This document shows positions 44,501 to 55,326 of a DNA stretch of 64,000 nt, in pieces. Both the position numbers and the translations under genes were made by a program. The DNA comes from Membranipora membranacea (lineage: Eukaryota; Bryozoa; Gymnolaemata; Cheilostomatida; Membraniporidae), in assembly GCA_914767715.1 (NCBI GenBank), contig OU612072.1, positions 9,736,001-9,800,000 on the forward strand. The letters run 5' to 3'. Every line of letters starts with the position of its first letter. Position 1 is the stretch's first letter. A model generated the notes under the pieces. That model was not told where the DNA came from and did not search any database. It saw only the letters and a program-made list of their open reading frames with translations.

Positions 44501-47500
44501 AGAAAATTTTCAGTGGAGTTCAAAATGCATTACGATAAATCCAAACTCAACCTGCCAGATTTATTTACAATCTGTCTAATGATTGTACAATTTCCATGGG
44601 AACCAAAATTCTAGAACCCTCAGTCCAGCTAATTGCAAATCTGTGAAATTTCAGTTAAAAAAACTCTATGTTCTAGTTTTAGCAAGTAAACTGTGCCAGG
44701 ATAGCAGGTAGTGGCATTCCATTATTCATTATTTTATTATAATAACATGCTAATACAAGCTATCATGGCACAGTTCAAGTACTTAAACTATCTACGTTCT
44801 TGTAAGACAAATTAAGAAGTTCTGAATTCTGACCAAGTTGAGCACACAGTAAATCATAATACTTGTATAACGGAGGTGACAAGTGTAGCTGCCTGTCTCT
44901 GATGTTCGTCGCAGAGTTTCTCTATCACAGCTCTCATGTTACAGTCCTGAGACACGACAGCTGCTGCAGGCTCGTGTATCGGCGGTGTGTGAGCCACCTT
45001 CTCCCACGGGAACTCAACCGGATTGAAAGTGTCTCCAGTACCGATCACTGAGGCTTGTAACAGCTTCATCTAATAAAGGGAAGAGCAAAATACCATAAAC
45101 TCCAAATTGTTCGACCACTTAGGCTACAGCTTATGCAATTTTGCTCAGAAGCTCCCAAATCTCTCTACAAAATGGGAAAGAGAAAGCTCAATACAGATAT
45201 GCAAAATTACTTTTCAATCGAACATAGAAGATGAATCGTTGCTGATTTTCTGTTATCACCAGCATACAATTTTCTATTATTCATTCGAGATGATAATGTA
45301 TGTATGAAAAATACAGATCAACTAATAAATGTATTATTAAAGACTACCCAAAGACCTAAGCATGTTTTACTCAGGCAGTCACTAATGATAAAGTTGTGTC
45401 AGATTAGCATGGTATAAAAATTCAAAGCTCTACTTGGCATGAATTATTGATGGGGAAAAACTACCTTCCATAAGGGAAGGTTACTCTCATTCTCTGGATT
45501 ATGATGTCACAGTCACCAAGATGTGCAATACAAGAAACAAGCACTTCCTGGTGACTGTGACATCATAATCCAGAGAATGAGAGTCCACAGAATGCCTGAC
45601 TAAAATATGCTTTGGTCTTTGGGTAGGCTTTAATAATACATTTATTGGTTGAAATGTATTTTTCATACATACATTATCATCACAAATAAACAATAAAAAT
45701 TGTATGCTGGTGATAACAGATAGTCAGCAACAATACATCTTATATATTTTTTTAACAAAGTATGTTCGATTGAAAAGTAATCTTGCAAATCTTTATGAGC
45801 TTTCTCTTTCTCATTTTGCAGAGAGATTTTGTAGCTTTCGGGGATTATTAAGGATGTAACGCAGTCTGTTGTCCAATACAGTCAATGCAGATTGCTCTCT
45901 GTGTTCAGGGAAGATTAGATTTTGTTTATTTACCTTTCGGCGGTCACCTTCCTACAAGATAAAAATGAGAAAATTGTTTTCATTGGCTGTAATCAAAATG
46001 CAACCTTACCAAAACCCAATCATTAACATTTTCAATCTAGGAAACTGTGCAGATTGAGATTGGCGTATTGATTGTAGTTCTGAATTTGATCGCTAGAGTC
46101 TGAACTTTATTTAAGAAATTAAAGCAAACTAAATATTTTTGAGGGTTATATGTGGTGAAATATGAATGGGCGACACAAACAGATTTATCGATCCAAGTCC
46201 AAGTCAAGTAATGCAAACAAAAACTGAGATTGTCATTTAAACCATTGTTGATAAGAAAAAAGAAAATGAAGTTGATTGGACAAAGTGTGCTCATGGCTGT
46301 CTAGGAAATAACATCTGAACTGAATTGCACTGTCTGATCTTGCACTGTCTAATCTTATATCTACCTTTCAGAGATAAAAGTCAGCTAGAGTTTAATTTAG
46401 CTAGTTTGGGGGTAATTTAATGTTAGCTAGCACCTATATTCACCAGCGGAAGTGAGGGGTAACGTTGAGTAATGAGGTTTAGTTATGTCAGCTCTCAATT
46501 ACAATTTCAAACCATTTAATTGCTCAACCTTGGTCAGGTTAATTGTAGTTGCATCAGAGACTATAGATTTTCTATAGTCTCTGGTTGCATCTAATTATCA
46601 ACCACACTAGTTGGGAGGCTGATGAAAATAGCAGCGTCACAGGCAGAGATGGAGCACATCGACTAATATTTTATGTGTTCACTTTTTCATGATGCCAACA
46701 TTTATTTGAGAGATTGTAATTGTCTTCTCCCGTAAGTGAAATCGTGTATTATTAAAGAAAATATATAATAGAGTCAATTGTAAATTCATAGTCAAATACC
46801 TCTCTGTTATGTATTTGATGTGTGAACATTTTACGTCCATACAGTGTCTATATTACTCATATGCTTATGTTTACAGTAAACTGACCTTGATATATTGTCC
46901 TTCGATATAATTCAGCTGTTGAGCATCTCTCACAGTCGCAGTCTCAAACGGTAGATCTACTTTAGGTTTATCGTAAGCTGTGCTCACAAGTGCACTCTGT
47001 GGAGCTGTAGCTAGTGTTCCAGTCACTGACTGAAGTACTGCACCTGAAGATAAACCGATAACATCGTCAAGACAAATTTTAACCCCATTTGTCCATTTAA
47101 CCCCTGTTGTCCGCCTACTCGAACATTATAGAGTCCGAAGATATTAGCTGTAGTCTGATCACTAAGGCATTATTGTGGTCTGAGTACTGAGACTGTGCCT
47201 GAGTGTTTATATATCTTACCGAATTGTTCTGCAGCTTTGTTGTATAGTTGTTTGTCCCCCTCTCTATAGCCGTCACCCGTCACCAAACTGACAGCGGAAT
47301 CTACAAACAGGACATTATATATAGCATAAACATGCTACCTACCTCTAGACCAAGTTTGGTCAATTTGCCTGCATTTGAAGTTGCTCCCCTTCCACTGGTC
47401 ACATCGCAGGCAAAAAGGCGTGACCAGTGAAAGGGGAGCAACTAGTATGCAGGCAAACTAAATCAAACTTTTTCTAACCTACCTCCTACTGAGATCAAGG

Positions 47501-50500
47501 TTGCCCCCAATCGGAGTGTGACTCAAAATACAGACTAGTGGATACAGCTTGAACTGCAGATTACCACTATCAGCCAGACAAAGATGATCAGGTATTACGG
47601 TAAAAAACCGATTGAACATGTGAGATAAAATGAAGAAGTCACTCTTTTTTCAAACACAGATTGTTCACTAGACTGGGATCCAGTTCAACAATTTAGAGTA
47701 AGCTACTCAGTTTCATGCTGATAAGGTGGCTGTAGGACAAAGCTACCCGCTAGATTCAAGTATGATCCGGAGTTTTGAGCCGTAGGCAATTCACCAGTAG
47801 AATGGGAACAACCAAAATGTGGTCATAGTCGGATCGAACTTGATTTAGCTACCCGCTTTGACGTTGAGGTAATATAGAAAGTGGACAGCACTGCAATGAC
47901 AATACTAGCAGGAGGTGGCTCAGTGGTTAGAGCGCCGGTCCTTCAGCATGCGAGTGTTGAAGGTCATGGGTTCGAAGCCCACTGCAGTCCACTGACTACT
48001 GGGAGTTGTTGGACCCCTAGGTGTGTTCCGACTTGCCTACAAACTGAGAGCAAATTGGCGCAGACATTGCAGCCTTGCCCTTAAGGCACATACAATTTTC
48101 GCCGCCACAATGTGGTGAGTGACTAACCCTTGCGATTTTAACCAACATTTTAACCATCATACCTGTATCAGTGCAGCGCTCCTGGAGTTTAGCTCTGATT
48201 GACTTGAGTACATCTCCTTTTTCTGATCCCACATTGAGCACAGAGCTAGTCATGGCAAATGGTGTCTCTGGTGTCAGGTCTGCACACACAGATCTATCTG
48301 TCGTTATACGGGAGTCATCTACAAAATAATTAGACCCATAAAATAATTTAACTTGTTTATGATATTTAATTATTATTTTCATGTTTAGATTGCACCCAAT
48401 GTTTTTAAAAATATTTACAGCTGATAATTGTCTCAATGGGCAATAGGTATTTAGGTTGTTGGGTATTAGCAGGTGGAAAAGGCTGCCATTTCATGTGTGC
48501 TTGATATAGTGAAATTCATGGCTAACTAACATCTCCTCAACCTAAATAGGGGGTGGCTCAGTGGTTAGAGCGCCGGACTTTCATCATGCAAGTGTTGAAA
48601 GTCGTGGGTTCGAATCCCACTGCAGTCCACTGACTACTGGGAGTTGTTGGACCCCCAGGTGTGCTCCGACCTGCCTACAAACTGAGAGCAAATTGGCGCA
48701 GTCATTGCAGCCTCGCCCTTAAGGCACACTATTTCGCCGCCACGATGTGGTGAGTGACCAACCATTGGGATTTTAACCAACATTTTTTTTTTTAACCAAC
48801 ATTTTTAAATACTTTATACAGACACCAAACTTAAAATTAATGACAGCTGATGCTGCCTAACATTAGGTTACCTCAAAGTAGGGTTTATTTAACTCTATTT
48901 ATACACACTGATATTGAGACTACACTATTACCGTGTTTATCTCTGTTTGTTAGAGTAAATTTAGTGCAAGTAGCTAAAATGTACCCCCCCCCCCCCGATT
49001 ATTGAAATTGCCCTTGAGTCATCACACCAAATTACATCAGATGGTGCTCAAGCTATGTGAAATCATTCACATCCTGTCGATCAGAGATATACATGCAATG
49101 GTATATCACTTGATCACTGAAATATTAATATTAACTTGTCTAATGGCTCATAATCATAATTTATGGCAAGCAAACATTAACTCAACCTCGATAGTTTATA
49201 TAAACGCCTAGACCAAGTTTATCCAACTTGCTTCCATTTGGAGTTACTCCCCCTGCAGCATATCAATGGAGAGGGAGCAACGCAAATGCAGGCCAACAGG
49301 ATCAAACTTGATCTAATAGTCACCTAACTATAAGCTAAAGACAACAGTTGCCAGCTAATATTAATTGAATTTCAAACTAGGGTAACTTTATAATGTTACC
49401 TCTGGCTCTTGTTGGTCCAGCCTCATGGTCTACTTGTACAGCTTCATGTGGCCCGTACACCGGTCTCCCTACAATATGTAAACAGCAAACATTATACAGT
49501 ATACTTATTCACCGGCCTATTCAGGGACATCCCTCTGCATCCTTGTCCTGTTCGAACATGTGGTTTCCAAGGGAGACATTTACTCTAGCTTAGAGTGCTT
49601 AGACGGTTGCAGGCGCGTGTGGTATCACATTATCAAACATCAAATTGTAAGTAAAATCAATGGTTGGTGTTGTAATACCACAAACATGCACTTGCAGCCA
49701 GTCTGAGTACTTAGACCAGGTACTAAGGGGTACCAAACAGTAAACAAAAGGTTTAACATTTGACAGTTCCAACTTGCATTTCAATATCCAGATAACTTTT
49801 GCATACGCTATCCATAACACCAAAATGATTTCGCAAGTATAAAGCTAAGCAAGAAAGTTCATTAACTACATTTAACTTAGCTACATGGCTTTCTTCCCAT
49901 TATTCAGCACGTATGTCAAAATTGTGGTCTCGCCACTTTCATAACACTTTGCAAAATATGACACCTAATGTATTGAAAATTTGAGTTTCTTTGCAGCCAA
50001 ATACTTGACATGTATGTACAGTGTATAATAAAAACTAAGTTGATCTTCATCATTCACATCTTAGTGTATATTAATGCCTGCAAAAACAGCTGGTAAAACA
50101 CAAATGAAAAGATTAAATTAATTGGGAGGGGTAACTCACATGCTCTTCCATAGCCATCCAAGGATCTTGTAATGTTGTAATATAATTTTCCCCTTCCTTT
50201 GCCTTAAAAAGGAGACAAAAATGAACAAATTGCTGTTATAATAGCCAATATGTTGGCTCTGATTGGCTGGTGAGTGGGAAAGAGCCAATGCCAGCTCAGA
50301 TGATACTTTCCTGAAAGTACCTATATTATAGTGTTCAATGATGCAGTTTCACTCTCATTTTATCTTAGTAGGTACCTTCAGTGACCTGGTATTGGCTCAC
50401 GCTCCCACCCAACAGCCAATCATATCAGAGCATACACATTGGCCACGTTATAGCAGTGTTTCAAAGTTTCAAATTTTTGATGTTGTTAGGGTTATCAGGT

Positions 50501-53500
50501 ATGATTGGAGGCGCTGAAAATTTGGTCACTGCCAAGAGAGATTTGCACCATATTATCTTAACAATTGACAGCAGTAAAAATAAGTGGTATCCAATACAAT
50601 GTGCTTCATTTTTACTAGTGTAATTTGTTTGGTTAATAAATTATATTATATTTCATTGAAATATAATTTTCATATTTTGTCCTATCTTTATATTTAATAC
50701 TTGTATATCCAATATACTATTTCAAATCTATTAATAAACTCACCAGTGTGTGAACCAGAAGGACTCACATCCTTCATGGCGTTAGGAGGCGTCGTTCTCT
50801 GCTTTAGATCCTCGTCTGAATCACTCATATCGATATGGGTGGAGGCCATGCTAGACGCAGTGTAAGGTCTGTTAGGTGATAGAGCTCGGGCTTTAGCCCT
50901 AGAGCTAGCCGGTTGACTGCCCGATATTTGGGACTCTTCCTCTATAGTGGATATAACGCCAACTTGCCTGGTAGTAAGGGTGGGTGTTAGGATAAGCCTA
51001 TTTTTGTCATCATCTGATGGTTGGAATGAGTTTATTTCAGCTACATCGTCTGTGAGTGGCTCTTTGGTGGAAGCTACACAATATTTCTGTGTCATGCTGT
51101 TGAATCATAAAAAAATGTCAGTGATGGCAAAATCTGATGGGTTAAAACCTTTGATATGAATATTTATCAGTGCCTTTACACGCGGCCACAGTGTTAGTTT
51201 TTTTTTATACAAAAGAAAGCTAAAATCCGTGGCTGCGTGACAAAGCTAGGTAAAAACCATTAATTTTTATCCAATGCATATTAACAGTTCAAAATAGTAC
51301 CGATACACAAGGTGCAAGAAAATAATTTTGAGGGTGACTGTTAGAGAAATGGAACTAAAATTAGTTTGTACTGATATTGAATGTTATGAAGATAGTTAAT
51401 CACTTTTGAATAGACTAATGTCAATGAATTTTTATTTTTATGTCATATAATTATTTTAGTAAGATTAGCGGCAACCTGAGCCATCAACATTTTAGTCGTG
51501 TGAGATTCAATATGTTAAAAGCAACCTCTCGCAGACCTCTCATTTTTAGAGCCGAAAAGTCTAGGACTGATAAGAGAAAGAAGAGCTATTTTCAGTTTTG
51601 TATGAGACATATCAACTCATACGAACATATTTTGTCAAAAAAACTCAATATTACTCGCGGCATTAAGACTGCATGCAGATAAACTCTGTCTGTTATACGA
51701 GTCTCTCTGCACCGTAGCGACAGTGTAACAAACTGGCCCGATTGACCTGTTCACATTTTGCCCATGAAAGCTCACTTTTTCCCAGTGCGGGTGGGGTGAA
51801 TTTTCAGTTAGAGAACTCAATGCGTTCAAATTAATTCAGTCGCTATGGTGCAAAGATAACCGATCTGAACTGATTGGTGCATGTGCACAAAGTACCAGGT
51901 GTAACTTACATTTTCTCCGATGACGAAATCGCTCTTAGTCCAGGCTCAAACACCATCGCCACCTGATTTATGTCGTTCCTATCTTCAGCCTGAAAAAAAG
52001 GAAGGGAAAATCAAAACTGGACTGAGTCGGTAGCAGCTGTGCATGACAAAGCAAAATGAAACAAGAAGGAACTGCAATATCAAAGTTTAAATCAAAGTTT
52101 TTCACCGGATGACAAAATGACTGATAACAAATATACTGTGTTTGTATCAAAAACTTTTACAACAAACTCAGAAGATGTGGATCAGCTTCAGCTAATAATG
52201 GTGTTTCTAAGAGCATTTGAATTAACTCAATCTGCGAATCACCAACTCTTAATGAGAATAATTATCATACCATCTCAATTTTTGATATGGATGCCACTTT
52301 CCAATGATAAAAACATAATATATCACTGAATCAAAAGAGCATAGGAGTTATCTTTTCACTGAGGGAGAGAGGATAACTGATGATTGCATTAAACCTATGA
52401 TTGCATGTATTTCCTAGACTTAACACTCGGCCACTTTTTGGGTTTTGGGAGTGCCAAAACCGAAAAAGTGGCCGTGTGACAAGACATGTATTTCCTACAA
52501 ATTTCAACAAACACCTAATGATTTGAGTGATGGGTCAAAGTTCTGAAGGATTAACAAGAGCAGACTACTGCTATGAAAACAAATTCCTAAGATTTTAAAA
52601 TAAGACAATGTCTATAATGACCCCACCAAACATAAATTACATCCTCATAAAGTATCGCCATATTTCCTCTATAGTTTGAAAACTTGTTACTGAATGGAAG
52701 GACACACAGACATCGAGACTACACTAAAAACATGCGTATCTATGATTGTTAGAGTCAATTTAGTAAGGGTACCTTACATTTCCCCCCCGGCTTATTAATG
52801 AAACTGAGTCGGGTCGTCACACCAAATTCCCTCTGATGGTGCTAATGCTAAATGAATTAATTCACTCTATATAGATCATGGGTATACATACAATAGTTCA
52901 TCATGTAATCAGTGTTATTGATAGCTAAATATCTTACCTCTTTCTTGGTGAGTTTTGATATGCCTAGTAGTGTAGTCTGCCTGCTCTCACTACTCATAGT
53001 AGTCTGTACCTCTTTTATACATCCTACCTCGGGTCGGACCCCCTGAGTACTATCCTCAGACTTACGGGCTCGCTGGAGAGGAGTGAACACTGTCATAACC
53101 GGAGAGAAGATTTCTCTCACTGACTGTTTTGATGATGTTGGCACTTCCTGAGATGAAAATATTATAACAATGTAAAACGTATGAATAATTAACAGGGGAG
53201 ATAACATACTCTTTTATAGACCCTGGGTTTGTGCATTTTGAAATCGGCTATATCATTCAATAATCATTTTGTGCGAGTAAATCTGGTTCTACTGATCTTC
53301 TGATCTACAGAGAGTAAAATAATTCACATAGCATGAGTACCTAGCATCAATGGCCTAGCTTGCCCACCCTTACATTGTACAAGGCTGCGCTAATTAGATG
53401 AGTCGTATCATGTATCATCAATCTTGTGTATCATGTATCATCAATCTTGTGTATCATGTATCATCAATCTTGTGTATCATGTATCATCAATCTTGTGTAT

Positions 53501-55326
53501 CATGTATCATCAATCTTGTGTATCATGTATCATCAATCTTGTGTATCATGTATCATCAATCTTGTGTTTCATGGATCTTATGTATCTTGTATCATGTATC
53601 ATCGATCTTATATGATCTGTATATGTATCATTATATTCATGTAAAGTTTGCTGGAGAGCAGCTAAATAAAAAGTGATTACCTAATTTTTTACTCTTTCCC
53701 ATCCATAGACTTAATATATAATACTAATATACTATATACATAGACCTAATATAGTATATCATGTCTGTGTTACCATCACAAAGAATTTAGTGTGATGACC
53801 TGTGGCCAGTTTCATTAATTAGGGGCGAGTACATGTTAGCTACTCGTACTAAATAGACTCTAACGATCAGAGAAACACATGATAATAGTGTATTCTCCAT
53901 GTCAATGTGATAAGCTTCCACTCAACAGGCTACATATATTGATGAGCCAGTGTTCACATATCGTTTTTTTGAGTTACCCTTTCAACCAAATGAAAAAATG
54001 ACCTTGACTTACCCTGTCTACAAAAGTAGGTTCTGGAGGTAGAGGGGAGTCTTTCCTTGTCGTTGATGTCAGTAGCTGGATGTATCTGTGTTTTCTAATC
54101 TCATCTTGTTTCGGGTCTGGCATCAGCATTGGGTATCCCTTTCCACGATAGTTAGCTAAGCCTATGGTAAAAAAACACCTTTTTGATTTAAATCACATCA
54201 CAAACCAAATCACAATATTATTGAGACATTGCATCAAAGAAATTATTATTTACATTGACAGCAGTGAGGGTCAGATATTGGCAGCATGGGTTGATTTTCA
54301 AAAAACCTGATCCCCACATTATTATAAATAGTAAATCACTTGCAAAAGGAAAAATTCGCCATTTTGTACAAGCTTGGAATAGCCAAACTAGAAGCAAGCT
54401 AACTTTAACTGACTCTGACTATTTGATATAGGATTGCACCTCAGCTAGCCAAAGTGCTAGCTAACATTACGTCACCCCAAAGTAGAAAAAGTTAGTTCCA
54501 ACAGGGAAATTGGAGGGATACTAAAATGGCTGTGTATCAAGGCAACTCGATATCTAACTTTTGCAATATCACTCAACCACCACAGAGAGAACAAACATGC
54601 TCTAAGCTGAACTTAACTCTAACCAACATGTATAATACGTGTCGGCCTGAGTTAATAGGCTACATACAATAACTATTGGATAGTTTGTGGCATTACATTA
54701 TCAACCATTCATTCATTCAGTAGTTGATAATATAATGCCACTAACTCGCGTTGGAGTCGTCTGAGCGCTTAGACTACTACTATTGGATAAATTTACTAAA
54801 TTCTGCTAACCTTTAGGCTTCCTTATTACTATCTCATCCTCATCATCCGTTTCCAGCTCCTGATGTTTGAGGCGATCTGATATAATCCCTTCATATCCTA
54901 AAGTAAATGTGAGAAAAAGAGAAGAAATTGAGCGGACTTACTATTTTATCGGTACCCACCCCCTCAAATAGCGAGCCTTAACAAGGTTTGTTGGGTTTCA
55001 GAGGCAAATAAGAGTTGACAAGGTTTGCTGCCCAAACAAACCAAAAAAGCCTATCATGAGAGGCTATCTCCCAAACCAGTTCATCTCAGTTGCTTGAAGT
55101 GCGAAATAAAAGGCAATAATGTTTTTACTGATTGAGCCGGGGATATATATGTCTCCTAGCTCAAGGATTGAGCAGTGGACCACAGAGAATGCATTCATAG
55201 TACCATTGATGCCGTGATTCGCAAATCAACGATTTCAATTTAATTTTCATGAATCACAACTAGTGACTGTATGAGCCACTTACCTCTCAATGTTCTAGCG
55301 TCAGCACAGCTACAGGCAGCACCCAT
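38533..55326 (-). CDS. Large repeat-containing protein with N-terminal myristoylation motif, unrecognised family
   Basis: About 1,100 residues. Coding exons: 55,284-55,326, 54,811-54,897, 54,013-54,161, 52,938-53,147, 51,910-51,989, 50,744-51,096, 50,140-50,202, 49,400-49,468, 48,163-48,318, 47,220-47,300, 46,886-47,043, 45,934-45,951, 44,863-45,069, 43,911-43,958, 43,264-43,441, 40,802-41,907, 39,916-40,068, 39,357-39,431 and 38,533-38,601. Every junction is GT..AG and phase-compatible. The protein starts MGAACSC: Gly2 and Ser6 fit N-myristoylation, and Cys5/Cys7 fit palmitoylation, so it probably sits on a membrane face. Residues 15-307 are acidic, then Ser/Pro-rich. Residues 430-1,002 contain degenerate repeats around AYDKPRE/LALNAYKS. 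Two similar short modules (CNMRAVIEKLCDEHQRQ in exon 13, CNQQAIQELLCDEETRQ in exon 17) are each followed by new exons, suggesting internal duplication. No enzyme or known domain is seen. Expression is unproven. Confidence 0.75.
39060..39235. mobile_element. Foldback MITE in the last intron of the large gene
   Basis: Arms gataaagatatgtcagat and atctgacacaactttatc, then ttcaatg and cattgaa, fold around a centre near 39,140. A partial copy of the same family is in the 45-kb palindrome (45,387-45,485). The element runs directly into the 11-bp tandem array. Confidence 0.7.
39236..39334. repeat. 11-bp tandem array, 9 perfect units
   Basis: tctttgggtag repeated nine times without a mismatch, 99 bp. 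The single-copy form of this unit is found at the junction of the related element in the palindrome (45,341-45,355 and 45,615-45,632), so the array grew from a transposon end. It begins only 16 bp from the splice donor of exon 39,357-39,431. Confidence 0.97.
40139..40595. mobile_element. CACACTGA-family element, interrupted
   Basis: The left end actgatttcgagattacact and right end catcagtgtgg match the family, with gatcgatagag and ctatcgatcagag inside. The centre is longer than in the other copies (about 300 bp of unrelated sequence), suggesting an insertion. It lies in an intron of the large gene. Confidence 0.55.
41190..41510 (-). repeat. Three coding tandem repeats of 108 bp (36 aa)
   Basis: Within the 1.1-kb exon the tetrapeptide SNRT recurs at exact 36-residue spacing (DNA around 41,470, 41,362 and 41,254). 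It sits in the frame VP.S.SNRT..SA.PN..P.S. Conservation among the three is high relative to the other, more decayed repeats of the protein, so this is the youngest expansion. Confidence 0.85.
45149..45840. repeat. Large imperfect palindrome, about 690 bp, in an intron
   Basis: The left arm contains aatctctctacaaaatgg, acttttcaatcgaacata, ggtgataac-type sequence and aataaatgtattattaaag. The right arm contains the same landmarks as reverse complements in reverse order. The innermost stem is ctctggattatgatgtcac at 45,495-45,513 against gtgacatcataatccagag at 45,557-45,575. The left arm has an extra block of about 100 bp from a MITE. It is located between the 18-bp exon and the exon at 44,863-45,069. 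Confidence 0.9.
45934..45951 (-). other. Candidate 18-nt microexon of the large gene
   Basis: On the minus strand the sequence between cttgtag and GTAAATA is 18 nt, encoding EGDRRK. The exons on both sides (46,886-47,043 and 44,863-45,069) are phase 0 at this point, so inclusion or skipping keeps the frame. Length and splice sites are the only evidence. Confidence 0.45.
47345..47480. mobile_element. Foldback MITE (GATCAAGTTT family)
   Basis: Arms gtttggtcaatttgcctgca and tgcaggcaaactaaatcaaac, with inner arms gttgctccccttccactggt and accagtgaaaggggagcaac. The related copy at 49,203-49,315 and decayed ones near 9,405 and 29,580 define a family. Confidence 0.75.
47911..48150 (+). mobile_element. 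tRNA-derived SINE (type A), copy 1
   Basis: A box ggtggctcagtgg and B box gggttcgaagcc lie in a tRNA-like head with a long variable arm. The body is shared with the next copy (actgactactgggagttgtt, then ccgccacaatgtggtgagtg). It is inserted in an intron of the large gene, in the opposite orientation. Confidence 0.85.
48549..48807 (+). mobile_element. tRNA-derived SINE (type A), copy 2
   Basis: Same head (ggtggctcagtggttagag; B box gggttcgaatccc) and body as the copy 640 bp to the left. Its 3' end carries the direct repetition ttttaaccaacattttt on either side of a T run. Confidence 0.85.
48903..49118. mobile_element. MITE of the CACACTGA family
   Basis: Ends cacactgatattgagact and acttgatcactg are inverted repeats. 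Internal sequence includes a poly-C run (48,982-48,995) and gtcatcacaccaaat. It is intronic in the large gene. Confidence 0.7.
49203..49315. mobile_element. Foldback MITE (GATCAAGTTT family), second copy
   Basis: Arms agaccaagtttatccaactt and gatcaaacttgatct, with gagttactccccctgcag against gagggagcaacgcaaatgca in the middle. About 110 bp, intronic. Confidence 0.65.
49588..49730. mobile_element. Foldback MITE (AGNGCTTAGAC family)
   Basis: The left arm agagtgcttagacggttgca and the right arm tgcagccagtctgagtactt are reverse complements with mismatches. An inner pair is gtggtatcacattatcaa and gttgtaataccac. Related copies lie at 54,655-54,780 and 62,436-62,535. Confidence 0.7.
52702..52918. mobile_element. 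MITE of the CACACTGA family
   Basis: It begins acacacagacatcgagacta and ends catgtaatcagtgtt. The interior aligns with 48,903-49,118 over its length, including a short poly-C run and gtcacaccaaatt. It abuts the exon at 52,938-53,147. Confidence 0.7.
53360..53690 (+). mobile_element. SINE (type C) tail with an internal minisatellite
   Basis: Left edge gcttgcccacccttacattg and right edge ggagagcagctaaataaaaa match the body and tail of the SINE at 62,602-62,850 (gcttgcccactcttatcttt and ggagagctgctaataaaaag). The tRNA-like head is absent, and the centre is replaced by a 23-bp tandem array. Confidence 0.65.
53406..53566. repeat. 23-bp minisatellite, 7 units
   Basis: Seven consecutive units of tatcatgtatcatcaatctt plus gtg, all identical, followed by degenerate tatgtatcttgtatcat sequence. 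All three plus frames appear open only because of the repeat. Confidence 0.97.
53760..53912. mobile_element. MITE of the CACACTGA family, shortened
   Basis: Contains gtgtgatgacctgtggccag, ggggcgagtacatgttagct and ctaacgatcagagaaacaca, which match internal parts of 30,085-30,275. The outer ends are shortened. Confidence 0.6.
54655..54780. mobile_element. Foldback MITE (AGNGCTTAGAC family)
   Basis: A central palindrome gtggcattacattatcaac against gttgatataatgccac-like sequence, with outer arm tctgagcgcttagacta. It is intronic in the large gene. Confidence 0.65.

Noticed and set aside
53398-53676. Three overlapping plus-strand frames (YHQSCVSC-type repeats)
   Set aside because: Produced by the 23-bp minisatellite in every frame; no gene evidence.
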